Assembly: GCA_937883885.1 (NCBI GenBank)
Contig: CAKZXL010000786.1
Span: 1 to 8,221, forward strand
DNA from: an uncultured Aquincola sp.
GTDB taxonomy: Bacteria; Pseudomonadota; Gammaproteobacteria; Burkholderiales; Burkholderiaceae
Reading direction: 5' to 3'
DNA: 8,221 nucleotides
Positions within the stretch are counted from its first letter, which is position 1. Each line of letters starts with the position of its first letter. The position numbers and the translations under genes are program-made. Shown here piece by piece: positions 1 to 5,721 of this stretch. The notes under the pieces were generated by a model. That model had not been told where the DNA came from. It made no database searches and worked only from the letters and a program-made list of their open reading frames with translations.

Positions 1-1455
1 AGCATGTCGCCGCTGCACCTGCAGTACCTGCGCAACATGGGCGTCACGGCCACGCTGGTGGTGTCTCTGGTGCACGAGGGTCGGCTGTGGGGCCTGATCG
101 CCTGCCACCACTACCGGCCACGCAACTTGCGCTATGCGGTGCGCACCGCCTGCGACCTGCTGGCCGAGGTCATCGCCACCCGCATCGCTGCCATCGAGAA
201 CTACGCGCACGCGCAGGTGGCGCTGGTGGTGCGCCGGCTCGAACAGCGGCTGGTCGAAGCCACGTCCACCGAAGGCGACTGGCGGCTGGCGCTGCTGCGC
301 AACCCGGCCACGCTGCTGCAGCCGCTGGGTGCCACCGGCGCCGCGCTGTTCCACGACGGCGAGGTGCTGACCTCGGGCGAAGTGCCTTCCACGCCCGAGC
401 TGCGGGCGCTGTGCCAGTGGGTGGATGCGCGGCCCGACCTGCCGGCGCCCGGCCAGCCGGCGCTGGTGTGCGGATCGATCGAGCAGGCCGAGCCCACGCT
501 GGCCTCGCTCACGCCGCTGGCGGCTGGCGTGCTGGCGGTGCGGCTGTCGGCCGCACAGCCGCACTACCTGATGTGGTTCCGCAAGGAACAGCTGCTGACC
601 GTGACTTGGGCCGGCGACCCCCACAAGCCCAAGCTGGGCGACGACCCGATGGAGCTGTCGCCCAGGCGCTCGTTCGCGGCCTGGTCCGAGATCGTGCGCG
701 GCACCGCCCTGCCCTGGAGCCCCAGCGAGCTGGCCCTGGCCCGGGCCTTCGGCGCGGCGCTGGTGGACATCATCGTGCAGGTGCATGCGGTGCGGCTGCT
801 GATCGCCGAGCGCCAGCTGCTGCAGATCCGCGAGACGGTGCAGCACTCGCGCGAGCCGGTGGCCATCGCCGATGCGCAGGGCCGGCTGCTGCATGCCAAT
901 GCCGCCTTCCTGGCGCTGCTGGCGCCCGCTGCCGCTACCGGCGCCACCACGCCACTGCAGACGCTGGACGACGTGGCCCGGGGCTTCGAGCCGCCGGCTT
1001 CCCTGCAGCAGGTGCTGGCCGGGCTGCAGGCCGCCCGACAGCCCTGGCGCGGCACGCTGGCCCTGCGCCGCGAACCAGGGGCCGCCCAGGCGGTGGGCGT
1101 GCGGGCCGAGGTGGTGCCCGGCCGCGACGGCGCGGCGCTGGGCTTCATCCTCACCCTCACCGACCTGCGCGACCACCAGCGCGCGGCTCAGGCGCGGCGC
1201 CAGCTGGAAGCTTCGCTGGAACGCACCGCGGGCGAGCTGGCCGCGCAGCAGCTGCAGCCCGGCCCCGGCGAAGCCGCCCCACCGCCCGACGAGGTGATGC
1301 GCGCCATCCTGGGCAATGCCAGCCTGGTGGCGATGGACATTGCCGACGGCCCGGGCGGCCCCGGCATTGCGCCGCTGCTGCAGGAAGTGCAAGCCTCCAC
1401 CCAACGGGCGGCCCTGCTGTACGGGCGCATCCGCCGGTTCGGCACCGGGCGGTGA
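1..1455 (+). CDS. bphP: Bacteriophytochrome, C-terminal part (GAF end-PHY-PAS-short helical output domain)
   Basis: Red/far-red photoreceptor that binds biliverdin; the 5' end lies outside the window. Numbering from the Met at position 4, the visible part opens in the GAF domain with SPLHLQYLRNMGV (residues 2-14; its His is a conserved chromophore contact) and GLIACHH (30-36). A PHY domain follows (about 60-270) with the tongue motif PRRSF at 220-224 and WSE at 227-229. A PAS domain (about 277-395) leads into a charged helical, probably coiled-coil stretch (about 395-420). The last ~55 residues (DEVMRAILGNASL onward) look like a histidine-kinase dimerisation helix pair but contain no His, and no HATPase domain follows, so it should not be a classical kinase. 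From memory this resembles the output end of Rhodopseudomonas BphP1, which antagonises PpsR. The biliverdin Cys and the PAS-GAF start are not visible. bchO follows after 8 nt, so co-transcription is likely. Confidence 0.93.
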   Translation, partial: SMSPLHLQYLRNMGVTATLVVSLVHEGRLWGLIACHHYRPRNLRYAVRTACDLLAEVIATRIAAIENYAHAQVALVVRRLEQRLVEATSTEGDWRLALLRNPATLLQPLGATGAALFHDGEVLTSGEVPSTPELRALCQWVDARPDLPAPGQPALVCGSIEQAEPTLASLTPLAAGVLAVRLSAAQPHYLMWFRKEQLLTVTWAGDPHKPKLGDDPMELSPRRSFAAWSEIVRGTALPWSPSELALARAFGAALVDIIVQVHAVRLLIAERQLLQIRETVQHSREPVAIADAQGRLLHANAAFLALLAPAAATGATTPLQTLDDVARGFEPPASLQQVLAGLQAARQPWRGTLALRREPGAAQAVGVRAEVVPGRDGAALGFILTLTDLRDHQRAAQARRQLEASLERTAGELAAQQLQPGPGEAAPPPDEVMRAILGNASLVAMDIADGPGGPGIAPLLQEVQASTQRAALLYGRIRRFGTGR

Positions 1456-1463
1456 GCGGCCCG

Positions 1464-2357
1464 ATGCACGGCGCCCGGTTGCACTGGGCCCGCGACGGCG
1501 CCGACTGGCCCCACCGCGCGCACAGCCGCTTCGTGCATGCCGGCGGCCTGCACTGGCATGTGCAGGTGGCCGGCCAGGGGCCGGTGCTGCTGCTGCTGCA
1601 CGGCACCGGCGCTTCCAGCCACAGCATGGCCGGGTTGCTGCCGCTGCTGGCCGAGCGCTTCACCGTGGTGGTGCCCGACCTGCCCGGCCATGCCTTCACC
1701 GATGCCTTGCCCGGCAGCGCCAGCCTGCCGGCGATGTCGCGGGCGCTGGCCGCCTTGCTGGCGGTGCTGGCCGTGGCGCCGCCGGCCCTGGTGGCCGGGC
1801 ACTCGGCGGGCGCGGCCATCGGCGCGCAACTGGTGCTGGACGGCCATGCACCGGCGCGCGCCGTGGTGGCCATCAATGGCGCGCTGCTGCCTTTTGATGG
1901 CCTGGCCGGCCTGCTGTTCGCGCCGCTGGCGCGGCTGGTGGGAGGTGGCCCGCTGCTGCCCGGGCTGGTGAGCCGGCTGGTGGCCCGCCAGGCGCGCGAC
2001 CCGCGTGCGCTGCGGCGGCTGATCGACGGCACCGGATCGAGCGTGCCGCCGGCATCGGCCGCGCTGTATGCACGCCTGGTGCAAAGCCCGGCCCATGTGG
2101 CCGGTGCATTGGCGATGATGAGCCACTGGGACCTGCGGCCGCTGGCCGAGGCCCTGCCCCGGCTGCCGGCACCGCTGTGGTTGCTGGCCTCCGACCGCGA
2201 CCGCATGGTGCCGCCGGCCCAGGCGCAAGACCTGGCGCGGCGGCTGCCCCGGGCGCGCTGCGTGCCGCTGCCCGGCACCGGCCACCTGGCGCATGAAGAA
2301 CAACCGGCCCCGGTGGCCGCGCTGATCGCGCTGGCAGGGGACGGTGGAGGTGACTGA
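1464..2357 (+). CDS. bchO: BchO, alpha/beta-hydrolase, putative Mg-chelatase accessory protein
   Basis: Alpha/beta-hydrolase of 297 aa found in photosynthesis gene clusters with bchID and thought to assist Mg-chelatase; its exact reaction is not established. Visible motifs are WPHRAHSRFV (15-24), typical of the BchO amino end, the oxyanion-hole motif LLHGTGASSHS (44-54), PDLPGH (71-76), the nucleophile elbow GHSAGA with Ser114, an acid candidate in SDRD (Asp244/Asp246), and the catalytic His274 in GTGHLAHEE. The ATG at 1464 was chosen because GGTGAG lies 8 nt upstream. A GTG at 1452 overlapping the phytochrome stop codon is possible but has no visible ribosome site. In many purple bacteria bchO directly follows bchD. 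Here it lies on the opposite strand behind a phytochrome gene and converges on alx. Confidence 0.93.
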   Translation: MHGARLHWARDGADWPHRAHSRFVHAGGLHWHVQVAGQGPVLLLLHGTGASSHSMAGLLPLLAERFTVVVPDLPGHAFTDALPGSASLPAMSRALAALLAVLAVAPPALVAGHSAGAAIGAQLVLDGHAPARAVVAINGALLPFDGLAGLLFAPLARLVGGGPLLPGLVSRLVARQARDPRALRRLIDGTGSSVPPASAALYARLVQSPAHVAGALAMMSHWDLRPLAEALPRLPAPLWLLASDRDRMVPPAQAQDLARRLPRARCVPLPGTGHLAHEEQPAPVAALIALAGDGGGD

Positions 2358-2364
2358 GATGAAG

Positions 2365-2395
2365 GTTCAGCCGCCGGGCCGCCCCAAGGCTGAAC
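2365..2395. terminator. Hairpin in the bchO/alx convergent gap, possible bidirectional terminator
   Basis: A perfect 8-bp inverted repeat, GTTCAGCC (2365-2372) and GGCTGAAC (2388-2395), encloses a 15-nt GC-rich loop. It lies 7 nt after the bchO stop codon and before the 3' end of alx on the other strand, where a shared terminator is expected. Neither side has a clear run of T, so intrinsic termination is uncertain. Confidence 0.45.
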
Positions 2396-2441
2396 GCTCC
2401 CCCCTGGGGGGGCGCGAGCGCAGCGAGCTTGGGGGCCAAGT
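2396..2441. repeat. Short intergenic repeat of Burkholderiales type
   Basis: The gap contains C6-T-G7 (2399-2412), then GCGCGAGCGCAGCGAGCTTG (2412-2431) and a second G5 run (2431-2435). The C run can pair with either G run, giving alternative hairpins. I recognise the 'GAGCGCAGCGAGCTTGGGGG' type of sequence as recurring between genes in Comamonadaceae/Rubrivivax-like genomes, usually after gene ends. This is from memory and cannot be counted inside one window. It may act as a terminator or REP-like element for the convergent bchO and alx transcripts. Confidence 0.6.
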
Positions 2442-3464
2442 TCATTGTTCGTCACCCTTGGGCTTGGCGCCGAAGGGGTAGGCGCCGCCTTCATGCGCCG
2501 GCTTGCCGCCCTTGGGCGGGATCTTCAGCGACAGGACCATGGTGATGGCCAGCGTCACCGCGGTGAAGCCCAGCGAGAACACCACCGGGATCTTGTAGAC
2601 GTCGATCAGCAGCATCTTGGCGCCGATGAACACCAGCACGATGGCCAGGCCATAGCTCAGCAGGTGGAAGCGCTCATGCATGTTGGCCAGCAGGAAGTAC
2701 ATCGCCCGCAGGCCCAGGATCGCGAACACGTTGGACGTGAGCACGATGAACGGGTCGGTGGTGATGGCGAAGATGGCCGGGATCGAATCCACCGCGAACA
2801 CGATGTCGACGATGCCGATCAGCAGCATCACCACCAGCAGCGGGGTGGCCATCTTCACGCCGTTGACCACGGTGAAGAGCTTCTCGCCGTCGTAGTCGGG
2901 CGCGATCTTGAAGTGGCCACGGATCCACTTCAGGGCCGGGTTGTTGTCGAGGTCGGGCTCCTGACCGGCCGCCCACCACATCTTGATGCCGGTGAACAGC
3001 AGGAAGGCGCCGAACACGTACAGGATCCAGTGGAACTGCGCGATCAGCCAGGCGCCCACCAGGATCATCACCGCACGCAGCACCAGCGCGCCCAGGATGC
3101 CGATCATCAGCACCCGCTTCTGGAACTCGGCCGGCACCGCGAAGTAGGTGAACAGCATCAGGAAGACGAAGATGTTGTCGACCGCCAGCGCCTTTTCGAT
3201 CAGGTAGCCGGTGAGAAACTCCAGCGCCTTGCCGTTGGCCAGTTCACGCGCTGCCGGGTCGGTGCCCGTGCCACCCAGGTACCACCACAGCCAGCCCATG
3301 AACACGAAGGACACGCCGACCCAGATGAGTGACCAGATGGCCGCCTCCTTGGTGCTGACGCGGTGCGCGCCCTGCTTGCTCATGGCAAAGAAGTCGACGA
3401 GCAGTGCCACGAGCACGAACGCCGAGAACAAGGACCACATGAGTGGTGAACCGATGGATTCCAT
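2442..3464 (-). CDS. alx: Alx/TerC-family integral membrane protein, probable manganese exporter
   Basis: Polytopic inner-membrane protein of 340 aa, strongly similar from memory to E. coli Alx (321 aa), a TerC-family protein linked to Mn2+ export and to alkaline or manganese stress. Family signatures with acidic intramembrane residues are visible: Asp24 in LLVDFF, LIEKALAVDNIF (88-99; Glu90, Asp96, Asn97) and DIVFAVDSIPAIFA (220-233; Asp220, Asp226), followed by TTDPFIVLTSN and LGLRAMYFLLA. About eight or nine hydrophobic segments end in a polar tail rich in Lys, Gly and Pro (about 315-340). The ATG at 3464 follows AAAGG about 7 nt upstream and begins MESIGSP like E. coli Alx (MNTVGTP). Reading further upstream would run into the riboswitch leader. 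It is 277 nt downstream of bchD but has its own leader and probable promoter, and so is likely regulated independently by manganese. Confidence 0.93.
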   Translation of the reverse strand: MESIGSPLMWSLFSAFVLVALLVDFFAMSKQGAHRVSTKEAAIWSLIWVGVSFVFMGWLWWYLGGTGTDPAARELANGKALEFLTGYLIEKALAVDNIFVFLMLFTYFAVPAEFQKRVLMIGILGALVLRAVMILVGAWLIAQFHWILYVFGAFLLFTGIKMWWAAGQEPDLDNNPALKWIRGHFKIAPDYDGEKLFTVVNGVKMATPLLVVMLLIGIVDIVFAVDSIPAIFAITTDPFIVLTSNVFAILGLRAMYFLLANMHERFHLLSYGLAIVLVFIGAKMLLIDVYKIPVVFSLGFTAVTLAITMVLSLKIPPKGGKPAHEGGAYPFGAKPKGDEQ

Positions 3465-3486
3465 AGACCGCCTTTGAGAGTGAGTG

Positions 3487-3518
3487 AGCCGTCCGACCCT
3501 CCGCGGTAGCGGACGGCT
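3487..3518 (-). promoter_or_regulatory. Stem-loop in the alx leader between aptamer and start codon
   Basis: A perfect 9-bp inverted repeat (AGCCGTCCG at 3487-3495 and CGGACGGCT at 3510-3518) encloses a 14-nt loop. It sits between the riboswitch aptamer and the alx ribosome-binding site. On the transcript it is followed by CTCACTCACTCTC rather than a U run, so it is not a classical intrinsic terminator. It probably forms part of the expression platform, or spaces the aptamer from the ribosome site. Confidence 0.6.
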
Positions 3519-3537
3519 GATGACACAAGGACCCAAG

Positions 3538-3691
3538 GCTGGTCTTGCCGTGACGACGATGGAGCGGTCTGGCAACCGACATCGTGGCCTGCAGCGCCGG
3601 GGGATGGTGCGGGACACCACGCCCGTATTGACGACACTGCGCCGGACCCACGTTCTGCGGATAGAACGCGACCCGGTGGCTACTCCCCAAC
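3538..3691 (-). promoter_or_regulatory. yybP-ykoY manganese riboswitch (alx leader)
   Basis: Manganese-sensing RNA ahead of alx. Read on the - strand it carries the conserved blocks in order: GGGGAGTAGCC (GGGGAGTAGC at 3679-3688), GTCAATACG (3624-3632) and GGCAAGACC (GCAAGACC at 3541-3548). The first and last of these match the E. coli alx element as I remember it. The closing P1 helix can be drawn between GTTGG (3687-3691) and CCAGC (3538-3542), with one G-U pair. The family binds Mn2+ at the junction of two coaxial helical legs and usually turns expression on. The 154-nt span is normal for a family with variable arms. Identification rests on these motifs, P1 and the matching downstream gene; the inner helices were not fully folded by hand. 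Confidence 0.92.
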
Positions 3692-3703
3692 ACAAGTGGG
3701 GCG

Positions 3704-3735
3704 GAGTCTAGCAACAAGTCGGCACAAACGTGCAA
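3704..3735 (-). promoter_or_regulatory. Candidate promoter of the alx leader
   Basis: On the - strand TGCTAGACT has the extended -10 form TGnTAnnnT (hexamer at 3704-3709). A TTGCAC (3730-3735) lies upstream, but the 20-nt spacer is longer than ideal. A start about 7 nt downstream, near 3697, would place the 5' end just before riboswitch helix P1, which is the main reason to believe it. The -35-like element lies in the short gap before the bchD stop codon region. Confidence 0.4.
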
Positions 3736-3741
3736 TGACCT

Positions 3742-5721
3742 TCAAACCGGCGGCCTGGCCGGTGCCTGCAAGGCCTGCCACAACCGGCCTGCATCGGCCT
3801 GCGGCAGCGGCAGGTAGCGTGCGCCCAGGGCCTCGGCCAGCGCACGTCCGGCGGGCTGCGGGTCGCGGCCGGTGTCGATCATCAGGCTGGCCAGGCCGGC
3901 GGCCCGCAGCGCGCGGGCCGAGGCCAGCGCATCGGCCGCCGCACGCTCGCGCCCCGGTGCGCCGCCACGGCCGACGTTGGCGCGGGCATCGGTCATCAGC
4001 ACCACCAGCACGCTGCCGCCCTGGCGCTGCAGGCCTTCGGCCAGCAGGCGCGCGGCGTCGATGCCGGCGGCCAGCGGCGTGCCGCCGCCGCCGGGCAGCT
4101 CGGCCAGGCAGCGCTTGGCCCGCACCAGCGAGCGGGTGGGCGGCAGCAGCAGCTGCGCGCCGGTGCCGCGGAAGGCGATCAGCGCCACCTTGTCGCGGCG
4201 CACGTAGCAGTCGGCCAGCAGCAGTTCCACCGCGCCCTTGGCCTCGGCCAGCCGGTGCAGCGCCAGCGAGCCGGAGGCATCGACCGCGAACACGGTGGTG
4301 GTCTCGCGCCGCTGCGCAAAGCGTCGGATGCGGAAGTCTTCGCGCCGCACCAGCACCTGCGCGCCCACCGGGCCGCCGTGCAGCAGGGCTTCTCGTCGGC
4401 GCAGGGGCTGCCAGGGGGCGGCGGCGCGCAAGGTCTCGATGATGTCGAGCCGCCCCTGGCGCGGGTCGCCCCGCACGCTGCCGATGGGGCGACCCTGTCG
4501 GCGGTGCTGCTGCGTGGCACCGGCACGGCCGCCGGCTGCGGTGGCGTGGCGCTGGCCGGCCCGCGCGGCCAGACCGAGCAGCAGGCCGGGCGGCAGTGCG
4601 CTGAGCGCGGCGGCGGTGAGGCGGTCAGGCAGCGGGTGTCGGGGTTCGGGCGCGCAGGCCGCGTCGTCCGTGGGCGGCGCAGGGGCTTCGCCGGCTTCGG
4701 TGGGCGGGGTGGCGGCCTGGGCCGTCTCGGGGGGCGGCGGCAGTTCACTGGGCGGGTGGGCTGGCGGCGCTGCTGGCGCCGATTCAGGCGTGGCGGCCTG
4801 CGCCGCGTCATCGGCCGGGCCGGCCGGCAGCTGCCGCGCGCGCGGGCCCAGCACCAGGCGCGCGGCCAGCTCGGCGTCTTCGGCCTGCACCTGCGCACGG
4901 CCGGCCCAGGCCGCCGCCGCGCAGGCCGCGCGCCAGGCCAGCCAGGGCACGCGCACCGAGGCAATGCCCAGTGCCACTGCGGCGGCGCACAAGGCGGTGG
5001 CGATGTCTTCGTCGAAGGGCAAGGCCGGCAAGGCGGCGCGGGCGGCGGTCAGGCGTGCGGCAGGGTCGGCAAGCTGCGCCGTGCCCACGCTGCGCTGTCG
5101 CCCGTACCTGTCTAGACAAGTGGGCGACTGTCCCACTTCGGCCTGCCCCCATCGGCCCGGCCCGGGGTGCAGGTCCAGCTGCAGCGCCAGGCGCTCGCAC
5201 AGGCTGGCGGGCGGGGCTTCATCGGCTTCGCCTTCATCCAGCGCCACCACGGCCAGGGCGGGCTGCCCGGGCGCCACCGCGTCCAGCGCCGCCGCGACGC
5301 GGCCGGCGGTGGCGGCGGGCAGGCGTTCGGCCATGGCCAGCAGCAGCACGCCACCGGCGGCCTGCTGCAGCAGGCCGGGTTGCTGCACCGGCCGGCGGGC
5401 CTGCAGCGTGGCACCCAGGTCCAGGCCGCCCAGCAGCCGCTCGTCGCCGATGGTGGCGGGCATGCGGCGCATCGGCGTGCCGGGCGGCAGCAGCTGCTGC
5501 AGCAGCGCCAGCCAGGCATCGCGGGCCGGGCCGGCCGCTGCCCGCAGCCGCACGCCGCCCAGGCCGGCCGGGTCGACGGCCAGCAGCGCGGCAGCCAGGG
5601 CGGCATCGGCAGCAGGGTCGCCAGTGCCCGGCGTTGCCCGGCCGTCCTGCGGGCGCGGCGCCGCACCAGGCGCCAGCGAGGCTGAAGCCCCACCGCCAGC
5701 CGACGCAGGCGCTGCGTTCAT
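3742..5721 (-). CDS. bchD: Magnesium chelatase subunit D (BchD)
   Basis: AAA+ and integrin-I-domain subunit of Mg-chelatase, which with BchI and BchH inserts Mg2+ into protoporphyrin IX; 659 aa. The amino-terminal AAA+ module (about 36-295) is degenerate, as is usual in BchD: the P-loop position reads AAAGPARDAW with no GKS/T, and the Walker B position GGVLLLAMAERL lacks the acidic pair. A Pro/Ala/Glu-rich linker follows (about 300-360), then the conserved region with RLDIIETLRAAAPWQPLR (424-441), and a von Willebrand/integrin-I domain with a complete metal site: DASGS (481-485), Thr548 and Asp578. The start codon overlaps the bchI stop as ATGA, indicating translational coupling. Oddity: residues about 195-209 are encoded by a palindromic segment with codons rare for this gene (ACT, TGT, CTA, AGG, CGA), probably an in-frame insertion in a variable loop. 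Confidence 0.96.
   Translation of the reverse strand: MNAAPASAGGGASASLAPGAAPRPQDGRATPGTGDPAADAALAAALLAVDPAGLGGVRLRAAAGPARDAWLALLQQLLPPGTPMRRMPATIGDERLLGGLDLGATLQARRPVQQPGLLQQAAGGVLLLAMAERLPAATAGRVAAALDAVAPGQPALAVVALDEGEADEAPPASLCERLALQLDLHPGPGRWGQAEVGQSPTCLDRYGRQRSVGTAQLADPAARLTAARAALPALPFDEDIATALCAAAVALGIASVRVPWLAWRAACAAAAWAGRAQVQAEDAELAARLVLGPRARQLPAGPADDAAQAATPESAPAAPPAHPPSELPPPPETAQAATPPTEAGEAPAPPTDDAACAPEPRHPLPDRLTAAALSALPPGLLLGLAARAGQRHATAAGGRAGATQQHRRQGRPIGSVRGDPRQGRLDIIETLRAAAPWQPLRRREALLHGGPVGAQVLVRREDFRIRRFAQRRETTTVFAVDASGSLALHRLAEAKGAVELLLADCYVRRDKVALIAFRGTGAQLLLPPTRSLVRAKRCLAELPGGGGTPLAAGIDAARLLAEGLQRQGGSVLVVLMTDARANVGRGGAPGRERAAADALASARALRAAGLASLMIDTGRDPQPAGRALAEALGARYLPLPQADAGRLWQALQAPARPPV
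5097..5138. repeat. Palindromic element inside bchD (probable small insertion)
   Basis: A perfect 10-bp palindrome TGTCTAGACA (5109-5118) is flanked by GTCGCCC (5097-5103) and its complement GGGCGAC (5122-5128), making a nearly symmetric cruciform. Overlapping it, AAGTGGG (5118-5124) and CCCACTT (5132-5138) form a second perfect 7-bp hairpin with a 7-nt loop. The segment is more AT-rich than the surrounding coding DNA and keeps the bchD frame open (residues about 195-209). Confidence 0.7.

Noticed and set aside
87..1451. Long upstream extension of the bchO frame overlapping the phytochrome gene
   Set aside because: The extra residues are Ala/Arg/Pro-rich shadow sequence from another frame of bphP; BchO homology starts at about 1464.
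1157..2494. Long reverse frames opposite bphP and bchO (also 564-1160, 1188-2303, 1873-2445)
   Set aside because: Low-complexity Arg/Ala/Pro-rich translations in GC-rich DNA, with no family motifs, lying opposite well-supported genes.
2445..3332. 295-codon + strand frame opposite alx, rich in His, Asp, Gln and Glu
   Set aside because: It is the antisense of a membrane protein gene; the composition is the mirror of alx codons and there is no ribosome site or recognisable domain.
3465..3695. Amino-terminal extension of alx to 3695
   Set aside because: The added 77 residues are translated riboswitch and leader sequence; the homologous start MESIGSP at 3464 has AAAGG upstream.
3746..3763. ACCGGC/GCCGGT stem at the bchD 3' end as a terminator
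   Set aside because: Only 6 bp, begins inside the bchD coding end and is followed by just three T residues; too weak to call.
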